Positions 32,385 through 47,300 of a stretch of 64,000 nt of DNA are shown piece by piece. Made by a program: the position numbers and the translations under genes. The DNA comes from Symsagittifera roscoffensis. Taxonomy: Eukaryota > Xenacoelomorpha > Acoela > Convolutidae. Below the pieces are notes generated by a model that made no database searches, was not told where the DNA came from, and saw only the letters and a program-made list of their open reading frames with translations. The stretch's first letter is position 1. The number at the start of each line of letters is the position of its first letter. The stretch is from the NCBI RefSeq assembly GCF_963678635.1, contig NC_087067.1, positions 21,326,596-21,390,595 on the forward strand, in the 5' to 3' direction.

Positions 32385-35300
32385 TCATAAATGTTGTTTA
32401 TTCACGTTTTTACAATGTCTTATTCGATCCAAGGACAAGTCGCTGCTTTTGAGGGCTTTTGTAGCAAATTCTTGGGTACAGTTTTTTGGGTGCCATTTAT
32501 GGATTAATCCTCTATCTTCAAGTCTTAGTACAGATAGACCACTATTTAAAGCGTTTCGGTACAAAGTCGTATCTTCGCTACCCCATCCAAGATATTCTGG
32601 GAACCCGCCAAGGTTCTGGAAATCCGAACCTTTCATGCACGACATTCCAGTGCCGAACCGGCGCCAGAAACCTCGCTCTTTCAATGAGCGGTTCAGTTTG
32701 TGTTCTGTGATACCTAAATCAAACCCGCTAACCTTTGGTAAAGAATCATTGAACTCATTTTTGGGCATTTTTTCGCTCCATACTACTGGAAAATAGACGC
32801 TGTGGGTCTGGATTGAGTAACTCTGGCATCTCTGGAGGAATTCAATGGTACTGAAAACGTCAATGTCGGTGAAGAGAAGCGTTGCTTTGCTGCCGAATTT
32901 TTTGATGGCCTCTTTCGCTCCATTGTTCCTCAGTCGGCCTCGCGACATATATTCGACTTTATCTGAGACCTGAAAAGGTATTTCAATGTTATGATTAAAT
33001 GAATAGTTTCAAAATTGCTTCAGCCCTAAAGCTTAAAATAAATTACAAAATACTTCTGATTTACTTTTAGAAATTCAGAAAACATCCTAGGAAAATACCA
33101 ATATTCACTACCCGGGTCGAAGTCCGCGACTTAAGAAAAGACCGGCGCTACTCAAATTTGACAATTCCAGACCGGCGTGACTTTATATTGGCAATTCCAG
33201 ACCGGCGCGACCGAAACTTGGCAATTGAAGACCGGCACGACTAAAAAAAACCACCGCGACCGGCGCGACGCAAAACACCGTCGAAACCGGCGCGACCTAA
33301 GATAATGGCGCGACCAGCGCGTCTAAAAATTTTCATTTTTAGACCGGCGTGACTGAGAATAAACCGACCAAAAGTATTTTCTTAAGTCGCGCCGTCGGTC
33401 TTATCTTGAGTTGCGCCTTTAAGGTCTTTTCTTAAGTCGCGCCATCGGTCTTATCTTATATCGCGCCGCTCAAGTCTTTTCTTAAGTCGCGCCTTTAAGG
33501 TCTTTTCTTAAGTTGCTTATCTTAAGTCTTTTCTTGAGTCGCGCCGTCGGTCTTATGTTAAGTCGCGCCCCTTAAGTCTTTTCTTAAGTCGCGCCGCTTA
33601 AGTCTTCTCTTAAGTCGCGCCGCTGAAGTCTTGTCTTAAGTTGCGCCGTCAGTCTTTTCTTACGTTCATACATTAGAGTATCCACTCAGCTTTTTACGGC
33701 ATGCGCATGATAACACATTAATTATTTGATCTGATATTTTGGTTTATTTTAAAGAATCTTTTGATCGATTTTAGGCGCCGAGGTAATTATGATATTCGAG
33801 GCAATAAACTTCAACTGCTACTAGAGCTACTAGAGTTCAACCTTAAATAGTAATACACATTGGATGTACTCACCAATCTTCCCTATGTTATCTATAACAA
33901 TCATAAAAAATGTTTCAAGTATAAGTCTGCAATCACCAAAGTAACTATTTTGAATGATCATCTCACACAAACCCAGTGTGGTAGATCGTCATTGAACAAA
34001 TCATGCCTTTTTTAAGACATCTTTGAGCGCATAAAGACAAAAGATTTTTAAGGATTGCGGTGTAGTGTCAAAGGTATACTTGTTTTTACGATAATCAATT
34101 TTCAAACTAATGCAATGTTTAAATTTTTTCGAGTTAAATTTTGATGAAATTGATACAATTGGAAAAAACCGAAACTATGAGAAAAGACTTTTAAAAATTT
34201 AATAGCTCAAAATTCCCTATTTTGTAGTCTCTAAAAACTTATAGAGAAAGTTGATAATTTCATTTCGTGTCATTTTGCAAACCACTTCAAGAACCGTCAA
34301 AAAAAGTTTGTGAGAGAAGTCTTAAAAGTGATCAGGTCAAAAAAATGTCTATGACAGCTGCTTTTTATGGCATTTGCTTACTTTCAGCTCAACAAGCGTC
34401 CACCCACATGTTGTCGGCTTAGCTTAGGCTCGGCAAATATTAATTTCTCATGCTGATGAATGCTTTTCTTGACATTTTTCTGAATAGGTTTTTCCTTCAA
34501 TTTTTCAATTTTTAAATAGTAATATACATTGGATCTACTTACCAATCTCCCCTATGTTATCTATAACAATCATAAAAAATGTTTCCGGTATAAGTATACA
34601 ATCAGCCAAGTAACTATTTCGAATAATCATCTCAAACGAACACAGTCTGGTAGATCGTCATTAAAAAAAAATCATGCCTTTTTGCTGACATCTTTGAGCG
34701 CAAAAAGACCAGTTTTTATTAAGGTTTGTAGTGTAGTACTATAGGGATACTTATTTTTACAATACTCAATTTTCAAAGTAATGAAATGTTTAAATTTTTT
34801 ATCGACAAATTTTGATGAGATTGTTACGATTGGAAAAAACTGAAACGATGAGAAAGGATTATATATTTTTTTACTTATTCAATATTCCTCATTATTGTAG
34901 TCTCTAAAAGTTGTAGAGAAAGTTGATAATTTCGTTTTGTGTTATTTCGCAAAGCACTCCGAAAACCGTCAGAAAAAATTTGTGAGACAATTGTGCAATT
35001 CTAGTCAAAATTGAAAACGAACGATTTTTTTTAGAGTTGACTACTAATTTCTATGCTCCTTGGCGATTATAACGTGATTTGAGTTCATTGGATCTGATTA
35101 ACTTCCCGAGTGTCACTGCGAATAAATTTACTGGGAAATTTTTAGAGTTTGTATAAATGAAGTTCTTCAGCACTCATTTTCTGATTTATTTTTAGAAACT
35201 TTTGCAGAACTTTAGTTTTAATTATTTTTTTGAAATTTTTCAATAAAATTAAAAAAAGCGTTATCAGTTTGGGTTATAGGCTGCTTTTTGTAATCAAATT

Positions 35301-38300
35301 GTCTACAAAATCACTGAATACTTTTCTCAAATCGTCTTTTATGTCAATCAACCGACATGTTTTTCAAATACCCTTTCTTTTCAATATTTGTAACTGATTT
35401 TGGTTTTAAATTCATCAACTCCATTTGGTTTGATTCCTTTTGATTTTTGTTTTTCTTGTTTTTTCATTACTCAGTTTTCTCATAAGGTTCGATTTTCTTG
35501 GCTTATACTTATTTCTTTTAACAGCATCATATTGCCTCGTTTGATGAGCGAAACAATTTTGCTATTAGCGAGAGTCATCTGAAGAGGTAAAATAATTGTT
35601 CAAAAAACCTTTATAGAACATTTTTTGGCTAAACGGGTGTCTGCTCAATAACTGCAGACTTTTTAAGCAATTTTTTTTAATGCAACTGTTGATTTTGATT
35701 GTCACGCTTGTCGTGTTTTTTAATTGAATTTTTTAAAACAAAATTTAACAATTTTGGCAGTTCTTGCTTTTGATGTTTGTGGTGATTGAAAAAAAAAATA
35801 AAAATATTTGTCTTGCAAAAAATCAAAGTTTTAAAACATAATTGTTCAAAAATTTTTTATGTCAATGATTTCTAATGTCAATTTGTTTTTCTCCGGCTCA
35901 ATGAGCGACCTAGAGTGGCTATTTTTGGCTCGATGAATCTTTTGTCGGCTTAGTGGTGGCTCGTTAAAAAAATATAGAATGCTCATATATTTTTTCAATT
36001 TTGTTACTTCCGTCAATTTGTTTTCGCTAGCATGCAATATTTTGCTTGCGTTGTATTGCTATTGATGCGACGCTCCGCTTCGCCTTTCTACAAAATTTTT
36101 GGTCAAAATACATTCAATTTTTTGTAAAGGATATCCGGTCAGTTTAAACTGGCAGTCCCGTCAAACAAGCTTTAAACCAAAAAAAATCAGCGGACGATTT
36201 GGTTAAACATCTCAAGTTGATTTTTTAGCTTATATCATGACAGATAAATTAACCTTTGTTCTTGCAGTCTTTTCAAAAACTTGAATTTTTGATTTTTTTC
36301 AAGTTGTTTTTGGGAAGTGGCTTTGTTTGTAACATTTAGTGTTTTTGAGCAAACGAAACACTGAGCATTCAAGAAAAACTAAGTCACCCTTTTGATAGCC
36401 AGAGCTGCTTTGATAAAATTTTCAGTCAATTCTCCAAAAAAAATTCCGAATGAAATTCAACTAAAAATATAAAAGACAAAAAAATCAATTCCAAGACAAG
36501 CTGGTTAACGAATATGACTTTGAAAGATTCGGAGACAGTTTTGATTGCTTGAATACATGAGCAAGAAGAGTTCAAGCATCAAAAGTTAATATCTTGAAAT
36601 ATCTTTTTTTTGGTCTGATAGCCGAAATTGATTGTCAAGTTGAAGTATCCAACAAAGTACTCAAAGAAAAAAATTTTGACCAAATTTATTAAGTTAATTA
36701 ACCTGTTTGGTCCGAATAAAGCTCAAAGATCACGCAGTTTATTCAAATGAGTAAAATTGAAATTGGTTGTGTGTTTTTGGTAGCTTGAATCATTTCTGAA
36801 CATTTTTTCGAAAAGCTTATTAAGCAAGCAAATATTAAGTTATTTAACATTGCTTTTTGTTGCAATAGGTGTACAAAAAACTAGATTGATTGGAATTCCG
36901 AATGAAAAAATTCCGAATGAAATTCAACTAAAAATATAAAAGACAAAAAATCAATTCCAAGACAAGCTGGTTAACGAATTTGACTTTGAAAGATTCGGAG
37001 ACAGTTTTGATTGCTTGAATACATGAGCAAGAAGAGTTCAAGCATCAAAAGTTAATATCTTGAAATATCTTTTTTTTTCTGGTCTGATAGCCTAAAATGA
37101 TTGTCAGGTTGAAGTATCCAACAAAGTACTCAAAGAAAAAAATTTTGACCAAATTTATTAAGTTAATTAACCTGTTTGGTCCGAATAAAGCTCAAAGATC
37201 ACGCAGTTGATTTAAATGAGTAAAATTGAAACTGGTTGTGTGTTTTTGGTAGCTTGAATCATTTCTGAACATTTTTTCGAAAAGCTTATTAAGCAAGCAA
37301 ACATTAAGTTATTTAACATTGCTTTTTGTTGCAATAGGTGTACAAAAAACTAGATTGATTGGATCAGCTTTTGGAATCAAGTAGGTGCACATCTCCTGAA
37401 TACCAGATCAAAATAATTATTTGTATTACTACATTTTGACATAACTTTCAATTTGTTTCGTTCAATTTGTTTGCTCAATTTGTTTCGTTCAAACATCAGA
37501 ATGAAAATCTAAGTGAAAAGATCAATATTTAAGTAAACTATATACAATCTGTAGGAAACATGAAAGCAATATTTATATATTGTGTATAAAACTCAAAACA
37601 AAAAAAAACAGATGGACATTTTGAAGTTGTGATATTCCCTTAACTCTATCTGAAAACTGAACTAATAATACGGTTGAATTATAAGTAAAGTTAACAAGTA
37701 GTTATGATAATAATAGATTGTTGAGCAACTACAATCTTTCAATAGTTTAAAAAGAGTGAGTTAGCTTTAGCACCGGAAAACTGATAAAAACAATAGACAC
37801 GATTGGTAAGGTGTCTATTTCGTAGCGATCAACCGATCAATCTTAAATGAACAATAGAACAACTCCACCTTATGTCTTCAATTACTTGGTGGACAATACA
37901 CTACTACCCTAAGTGGTGTAACAAATGTAGCATTGTGTAACTCAATTCTTTTTTTTTCTTTCTTTTATATGGAAGGGCAACTGCTAGCATTCCTATTGTG
38001 ATGTTTCGCATATGAGCGCCAGCTCAAAAAAGGAAGTGAAAGCCAAGTACTTGAAAAACACTGAACACCAATCGCTTAGCAAATCTATTGTGATGTTATG
38101 CAGACAAGCAGGAGCTCGAGTTTGTCAAAAAAATTAGACTTTTCGTTGGTGGATTTTTACGCAAACCTTAAAAAAAATTTTGGTCAAATTTCATTCAATT
38201 TTTTGTTGATGATATCTAATTAACTTAAGCTGACAGGCCCATCGAACTAATTTTCGAGCAAAAGATTCAGCGAATGATTTGTTAGGCAATTCAAGTTGAA

Positions 38301-41300
38301 TCTTACAGCCTGAATCAAGGAACAAAAATAACTTTTCTATGGTAATTATTCAAAAACAAACTTTTGATTTTTTTTTTTTGGAAACTGGAATGTTATTCAA
38401 CAAAACAGGGTTTTCAGAAAACTAATTAGTGAATTTTCAAAACAAAATCAAACTAAAGTATGGATAGCTAGAGCCGCCTGGATAGATTTCAAAATTTTCT
38501 GTCAGCTATCCGAATTGATTTTTGAATGAACTTCAACTAAAATTAAGAACACAGAAAAGTTAATCCGCATTCAAAGCTGTTCGAAAGATTGAATTATGAA
38601 AAATTCAGAGAGGGATCTGATCGTCGATTAAGTAAATGCGCGAAAAAAAAATCAAGCAAACAGTTTTAACAATGAAATTTGACTTTTTTTTGTTCTGGCA
38701 TGATAGCTTATAATGGTTCTCAAGATAAAGTATCAAAAAAGTACTCAATGACTCAAAGAATGACTTGATTCAATCTGTCGATGAATTTATTTGGTTCTCT
38801 ATATCTGAATGATCACGCAGCTCATTGAAATGACTAATGGCTTCAGAATGGCTTCAAAATCTAAGTAAACAATGAAACAATGAAGTTTTACACATTGTTA
38901 TATAATTTCAATCGGTTTGCAAAAAACTAGGTTGATTAGATCAGCTTTTTAAATCACAAACCTGCACATCTCTTGAAAAGATAGATGAAATAATTTTCCA
39001 CAATTTTTGAAAAAATTGATCATTTGAACAAGTTTTCCAAAAAATTATTCTTTGATAGATTTCATGACGTTTGAATAGCTTGAATTGCAGCGAAAAAATC
39101 TGATTTTCAGCAAGCTATTCACAAGATGAAATTTTGTTCATTTAATGTGTTTTGCTATCTTGACTTGATTTGAAAAAGGCTCTGTTTTTGAATTTTTAGA
39201 AAACTTTTATTGGTTCAAATCGAAAGCAAAAATTACAGATTTCAAGCCAACTTTTCGGATGATCAAAACTTGCATCGAAAAAATTTGACAGGTTGATTTG
39301 CCATTTATTCAAAAACTAAAAAACTAAGTAAAATTTAAGTGTGAATCAATTAGTTTTTTTAGTTGTTAATCAATTCGAATCAATTTGCAAGAAGGGGAAA
39401 TTTCCAAGCCAACTATGAAACATCTCTTGTGCTATATTTCATGAAGTTTCTTACATTTCTCAAAGCTCAAACCACATTGAAAAAAGATTCAAGCAAGCTT
39501 TTCAATGATTAAACTTTTAAAATAATTGTAGAAGTTATTTGATGGGCTAGCTCGGCTTGCAAGTTTGTAGTTTCTGTTAAAAATTTTTTCCGCTGGAACG
39601 ATTTATCCACAAGCACCAGCAGATTTATTGTGGGTGGCGGGGGGATTCGACTTTCAGAAATTCGACCTCCTGCCGACCCAAATGGTCCCCTTTTGAACTA
39701 TTTTGAGATATCAGTTTTTGGATGACTGACCCTAAATTTTTTTTGAATGCGCCTTCGTCACCAAAATAAACTAATTTTGAGGGGGAGCGCGCGCTAGAAA
39801 ACGCTATTTTTCGGCCAACATTTTCCAAAAAGTGCCTAGAAACGCTATTTCTGGCCTGTTTTTTCAAAAAATTTGCCTGCTTTATAATGATTTGGGAAAG
39901 CTCAGAAAACCAATTTGGTTGACCTAAAAAATTTGACAAAATATTTTTGAAAAATCGCCCCCTCTAGAAAATTCTATATCCACCCCTGTCCCCAAGAGAA
40001 ATGACTATAACACTGCTCATCACGCAGAACTGCTGTTTTGACCCTGCGTGCATACAATTTTTTGATTATTTTTCTTAGCTGGGTAATGTTGCCTCACCAT
40101 CAAGCAACGGGTATGGATCACGGAACCTTTCAATTAACAGGTGAAGACGTAACCCTTTCATCGATGCTGCCCTTTCACCACCGATCCTCATCTCATAGTA
40201 CAAGAACAGCTTAAGTCTTTTTGACAGCTTAATGATTTTGAAAGAGATAAATTTTTCAAAGCAGACCATTTCAAATTGAAAAAAACTCAAGAAGATTTTG
40301 TTGAAAATGATGAAACCTTCCAAAACAATTAATTCAACGAATATTCAACAGTATAACAATCTAACATGAGCTACTAAAAACAACGACAAGGAAAAAAGAG
40401 CATAAAGGTTGACGAATTCAACCGGTTTTTAGCAAATGTTGCAGAGGACTTTTAATATTTTGAAAGAATTAAGAGTCAGAAAGCAAATTAAATCAATGTT
40501 TTTAGCAGATATAACGCAAAATGAAATATCAAACAATCGAATCACTAAAAATCAAGTTTAGTTTAGATACAAATGGATTTATTCTTTATATATTTAATAA
40601 GATTTGACCAGTTTTGCTCCCAGTTTTGACAAAGTTTTACAAAAATGTTTCAATAGACAAGTTTTCCAGACAATTTAAAAATTGCTAAAGTTAAAACCTC
40701 CCTTCGAAGGAGTACAATTGATGCTTTGATCACCAAAATAGAAGAAATGATTGAAGATTGGAACTCTAGAAGCACGAAGACACAGTGCAAGTTCATTGAC
40801 CTTAAAAAAGCCGTGATACAGTTGACCAGATGCTTGATACAGTTGACCACATGACCAAAAATTTCGATAAATGTTGTAATTAGAAAATTTTTCACCTTGC
40901 TCTAAAATACTACCTAAATTTTGTAACCTGGGCTTAGAGCTGCACAAAATATTAATTACAAATCTTCAATCATGAATTTTTAGACGTTTTGCTCTCAGGG
41001 GTAGGTATACTGCTGAAATTTCCCCCTATTTGCTTCAATTTTTTTCATTCTCACTAAATCGTTTTTAAAATTCATTGATCAACTATCGATGTTAAAAACC
41101 AACAAAAGTCATATCAGGGTCAGAGGCGCCTGAAAACGGGCTGCAAAGTTCCACGGCGTTCTCGCCATGAGATTTCGTTTGGTCGTCAATATAGAAAATT
41201 TCACAGGGAATGGAATCTACATTGCAAACAATTTATGATTTTTATTTAATGAAACTTTGAAATGTTTTAAAATTTTTGATAAGTTTGGATTGGATCTCAA

Positions 41301-44300
41301 AAATAAAAGTTACCAGCAAGCAGTTCAAGTTACCCACTTTTGTATGAAAATATAATCATAGTTTGAATTGATTTGCTGAAAACTGTAATTAGAACTTTCT
41401 AGTTTGAATTGGTTCGCTGCTAGATGTTATTCTTAAGCAAGTTTTTTAACTGAAATTTAGATTTCTTAAAACTTTTCACCTGTCACTTTCAAGCAAACTA
41501 CTCTATCGATTCGAAAGCCAGCGACTAAAATTACTTTAATATCAACTTGGAGAGCAGTTTAAAAAAATCGAAAGCCCAAACCCAAACACAAATTTGAGCA
41601 TAAAATAATTATGTATTAAATTGTCTTAAATAATTGTAATAAAAAGTTTAATTGTAATTAAATAATTGTAAATTGTAATTAAATTGTATTAAATGTGTTT
41701 TATATAAATTTCTTTTTTTAGAAAAACAATAAACCACACAACAAGCATTTGTAAAAATGAAAAAAAAAGGCAACCACCAGGAATTGATCCCGATAACCTA
41801 TGCTTGCAATGTACTGGAAAGTTTTGAAAAACAGCGAGAAAGACCAAATTACTCACCAAATGAAACCTTTCTAAGACACTTTGTGATAGTTTTCTTTCCG
41901 CTGCTTTCTGAACATCTTCTTTGTCCATAAATAATGTAGATATTAGTAAGTTGAGTCGCCCTTCTCTTCTCATGATTTGTCCATAATGCTCCAAAAAATT
42001 CCAGAGACGTGACTTGATTTCATGATATGGTGCAATAGCGACGAAAGCGTTTGAAGTACAATTTCGGTTTATGTTTAAATCAAAGCCACTTTTTCTATTA
42101 ACATTTGAGGGGAATTCTGGGGCTTCATTTCGAAAAGGTATCATTATATTGCAGTTTGATTCAAGTTCTTGTGAGAGAATTTTGTAATTGGGATTGTATT
42201 TTATAGATTCAGTCGTGGTTTTATCAATTTTTGTCTGGTGTAAGCAAAGAGATTGCTCGTAGATATGTGCGAATAAACCGACACTTGATGAATTAATTGT
42301 GTTGCAATAGGCTTTTTGGCTCATCGGGCTCTGTTTGTGAAGAAAATACGCCTAAACGACATGTACTTTTTATGAATTATTACAAATTGGAAAAAGCGAC
42401 ATAAAAAGAGATTAAATGATAATTAGTAAAGTTGAAAAGTTCTGATTCGCCGGTAAAAGTTCAGTAAGACAAAACATGATTTATAGAAAACATGGTTACC
42501 GAGTCTGGGAAGGATTTGTTGAGGGCCGACGCTTCTTTTGCAGGCATTTGGCTATCTTTTTTGAAAGGTTTTACACCATCCTTTTTCGGCCAATTGATCT
42601 CACAATTTTTCTAAAAGCGCAAATTTGTTGATTTTATCACAATAATTCAAATCAGCACTGTAAAAAGCGCTTGTGTTTTGCTCTTGTTTGTTCTTTGCGC
42701 TAAAAGATATGCGCTTGTTTTTTTTATACGTCACGCTGGACTCAAAATCATTTCCAATTCAGGAATAGATAAACTTAAGCTTCAAATTTGCTTATTGTTC
42801 CGACTTTCGGTACGAAAGTAACGGAATATTTGTGCTCGGGGTGGGTTTTTTTTTCTTCAGACAAATTTCGACTTTTTAACTAGCCATTTTTGACGGAATT
42901 TTTTATATCATTCGAAAGATATTGTTGTCCTGAGCTCAAATTTGAAAAGATATTTCAACTGTGATTATTTTTCGTAAAGTTACGGGGGTTTAAAGGTTGC
43001 CATTTTGGCCAATTTGGGACAATTAACGCGCGATATATTTCGCGCTTTTAACGCGTAAGCGGAGAGTTAATCCGTCTTAGAAATCGTTCCAAATTGGTTG
43101 AAAGAAGCCTATTTGTCATAATTGGTTTGCTACAAGGAGCGAATTAGATTCTTTGTACTGTATATGGCGTGTGGGGGGATGGTTTTCATAAATAATTTTA
43201 GAAAATTTTTTTTTTCATTTTTTTAAAATTTCATTTAATTTTTTAATTTTATTACTGCTCCATAAACCTTAAAAGGCAGGCGGAACATTCAGGGCTTCGC
43301 CCTGATACGAGCAGTCTTGTTTTAAGTTTGAAACCATTGTGGCAGAAAACTGCCAACAATGTAGTGTGCTAATAGAAAAGAAGGTTTCGATCAAATTTGT
43401 TAGAGGAACTTTTTTCTGAGGAAGAATCGAATTTAGAAGATTGTTAAATATGCGTCATTTTGATATGTATACTCTGTGCTTATACTTCTCTGAGGCAAGT
43501 TTGTTCAAAAATCTAATAGATCAGTTAAAAACAATGTGATATTTTAGAGTCAGGGGCGTTGACCGGGTAACTTGCCTGATCTTTCTGATTTTTAAATAGG
43601 TTGTTTTTTTCTAATATCGGCATTAAACTTTTGTGAAAATTAGGAAAAAAAATTCTGTTTTCAAAAAACAATTCTGTTTTCCCATTTTCAAAAATTTTCG
43701 CTCTAGATTCAAGTTACAGAATTTACATCAGATCGTTTTTTTCTGTTTTTTTTTGGTATAAGGTAGTTTTTTACTGTTTTTTACTGTTTTTTGGTATAAA
43801 GTCCGCGATCTAGGCCAACAAGTTTGCGAGAAAGCAATTATATCAAGACTTTCAGTTGAAAAAATTTAAAGTATTTTGGCATCCCATATAGTAAGGGTAA
43901 AAAAACTAGTGAACCCTAAAAACACGGAAAAAACAGGGAGCTGCAAAACAAATTATGTTGGAGTGTCAGGGCTAAACAAAACGGGTTGACTTTTGCTACT
44001 GTGGCGAGTTTTGTCCGATTCGGTTTCTTGAAACAAAAACCACATTTGTGTGTACAAAATGTGCACTATAAAACCATGTGCAGAAATGTTGAACTATAAG
44101 TAGAACCAGAGTTTCGAGAAATGCCAAAATGTATGACTTGATTTCATGATATGGTGCCATAGCGACGAAAGCATTTTAAGTACAACTTTGGTTTATTTTC
44201 ATCTCAAAGCCACTTTTTCTCGAAACACTTTAGCAGAACTCTGGGGCTTCTCTTTGAAAAAGTATCACTATATTGCAGTTTGTGATAGAATTTTGATAGA

Positions 44301-47300
44301 ATTTTGTAATTGGAATTGAATTTTATAGATTCAGTCGTGGTTTCATCAATTTTTGTCTGGTGTAAGCAAAGAGATTGCTGGTAGATATGTGCAAATAAAT
44401 CTGCAGCCGAAGAATCATTTGTGTTGCAATCGGCATTTTGGCTCATCGAGCTCTGGTTGTGAAGAAAATAAGCCTAAGCGACATGTACTTTTTATGAATT
44501 AACACAAATTAAAAAATGCGACATAGAAAGAGATTAAATGATAAATAGTAAAATTGAATAGTAACTCTGATTCGCCTGTAAAAGTTCAGTAAGACAAAAC
44601 ATGATTTATAGAAATCATAGTTACCGATTCGCGGAAGGATTTGTTGAGGACCGACGCTTCTTTTACGGGCTTTTGGCTATCTTTTTTGAAATATGTTACA
44701 ACATCCTTTTTTGGCCAGCTGATCTCACAATTTTTCTATAAGCGCAAATTTGTTGAATTTGTCAGAGTAGTTCAAATCATCACTGTAAAATGTGCTTGTA
44801 ATTTGCTTTAGTTTTTTTGCGCTAAAACATTTGCGCTCGTTTTTTTGCTCGTCACGCTGGACTCAAATTTATTTCCAATTCAGGAAAAACTCAACTTTAA
44901 TTTTAAATTTGCTTATTTTAAGTTTGAAACCATTTTGAAAGAAAAATGACAATATTTTTGTGTGCTATTAGAACAGAAGGTTTTGACCACATTTTGTTAG
45001 AGGAGCTTTTTTTCCGAGGAAGAAGCGAATTTAGATATTAGAAGGAGCGGAAGATTGTTAAATATGCATGATTTTGATATATATACTCTGTGCTTATATA
45101 TACTTCTCTGAAGCAAGTTTGCTCACACATTTAATAGATCAGTTGAAAATAATGTATCATTTTAGAGTCAAGGCGTTGACAGGGTAACTTGCCTGATCTT
45201 TCCAATTTTTATTTAAGATGTTTTTTTTTAATATCGGCATGAAATTTTTTGTAAAAATTGTGAAAAAAAATCAATGGTTCAACAATTCTGTATTCCCACT
45301 TTAAATTTTTTTTCTGGGCTGAGGTGTTCTACTCATGATTCGACCGACACGGTCGATCGGAGTCCAATTTTTGTCGCAAATTGAGACGGTGGAACAAACA
45401 CTAGAGTCGAACAAAGTCGAATCATGAGTCGAACAGGGTCAATAGTGTCGAACAGGGTCGAATCATGAGTCAAACACGGTCAAATCATGGGTCGCACAAA
45501 TTCTCAACATGGGCCACAACATAGCTAAAATTTGGGTCGCGCAAAGTCGCAATATGAGTCGCGCAAATTCGCAACATGGGTCGCGCAAAGTTTAAAGATT
45601 TAGGAAAATGTTAGAATTTAAAGTTTAAATGAGATTAGTTTCTTGAGTGATTATGTGCTATATTTTAGATGAAGAAACAAGAAAGCAAAGGCAAAGAAGA
45701 CAGAAGTCCTCGAGAAGCAAAGAATTTCTTATTTTTTTGATGAAACTATTTTAAATATATTTAGTAAATAATTTTTTGTATTTCATAATGAATTAATTTT
45801 AAAATTATAGTTTTTAAGTTCTTAAGTTCCCACAGACTTTTTAAAATAAACGACTGATCTAAATCGGTTTTGGTTTTTATATTAATTTTACTTATACATC
45901 AAAAGGAGGTAAATAGCTTGGAAATGAATCTCACTGCTCCAAGTTTTGTCATTCATAATAGTGAATGAAAAAGTAAAGCATTGACAATGTTGTAGAGAAA
46001 TAATAAATGCAGTCTGCCTTTTCGTTTCACGGTGTAGAAGCTCGGACTGCTGTTTGGTTTTTGACCTGGTCTAAGCTTGATTTCTGATTAGACTTATTGA
46101 GACGTGGAGGTAAGCTAATTAAGTTTTCATTACTGTTTAACATTTGTGGTGTGTTTTTTTTATCTTGTTTCTATTTTGTGTTTGTTAAATCTAAACTTGT
46201 AGAGGTCTGTTCGAGACTCTTATTCGCATCAGATGATTTTAAGTCCGAGTTGGCTCACTCTTGGAGTGTTCAGATAAGGTACACCTTCTGTTCGTCACGC
46301 TATCTTATTTTCGGCCGGATAGATTTGTGCAATTTTTTATTCTAATACCAATCTTAATCTTACTCTGATATCTCCTAGTCAAATACTGGTATCTAGTGTA
46401 TACTGGTATTTGCGAGTTAGATATCTGGAACTGTTCGGATGGAGAACGGCTGTCTTCCAAGTAATGTTTATTTTGCTCTGTTGCTGAAACTATGACAATT
46501 TCAGCGTTACAAATGATTGTAAGTGTTAGTTACGGATAATGATTGGATAGTTAGATATATTTTACAGAGACAGTTTTATCAATAATAAAATTGGATATAA
46601 GTACTAGCTTTAAACTGGTTCCAATGATCCGATCATAGTCTTAAAAGCAATAAAAAAGTTTTTTTTTTTCAAATTAGTGTCGTTTGTTTGGCATGCTGAG
46701 ATAAAAAAATGTTCAGACTGTCTTTTAAAGACTATAGAGTAGCAATAAAATTTAAAAAAAGTTATGCAATAAACTAAAATGAAAATATTTTGTGAAAATC
46801 ATCTCCCCACTCGTCATATAAAGTACAAAGTGATAAGTTTCGCTACTATTAACAAATCATTTATGGCAAACAAGCGTCCTCAACCAATTTGGATTAATTT
46901 CTAAGACGGATTGAATCTCCGCTTACGCTTTAATATTGCGCGTGAAAAGTCCCAAAATGGCCGAAATATCAATATTTAAACCCTCGTAACTTTAGGAGAA
47001 AGGATCACAGGTGGAATGTTTTTTCAAAGTTGACTCAACGAGAGGTTAGGAATAGCGAATATTCGTAGTAAAATAATCAAATTGAAAAACATGGTTTGTA
47101 GAAAAATGACTGGAAAAACAAAAAAAAAACAATCATAAAAAATGTCAAAAATTTTTTCATTTTTTTTGTAGTTTTTAAATTTTTGAAGTTTATGATTCAA
47201 AACAAACGCTGAAATTCTCAAAAAAAATTAATTTTAATCGAGTAAAACTAAAAAATTGTATGGCCTAAATTAAGCTTTTGTAAGCTTTCAAAACATTAAA

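Larger units (their letters stand above)
42004..45315. repeat. Segmental duplication including GalNAc-transferase exon 2
   Basis: 42004-43700 and 44129-45315 are homologous in direct orientation. The left copy includes most of functional exon 2 and additionally an inserted 523-bp element. The right copy lacks the insert and its exon is degenerate. Confidence 0.88.

Noticed and set aside
39625-39939. 104-codon minus-strand frame
   Set aside because: Overlaps sequence related to the end of repeat block A, shows no family signature and has no splice context.
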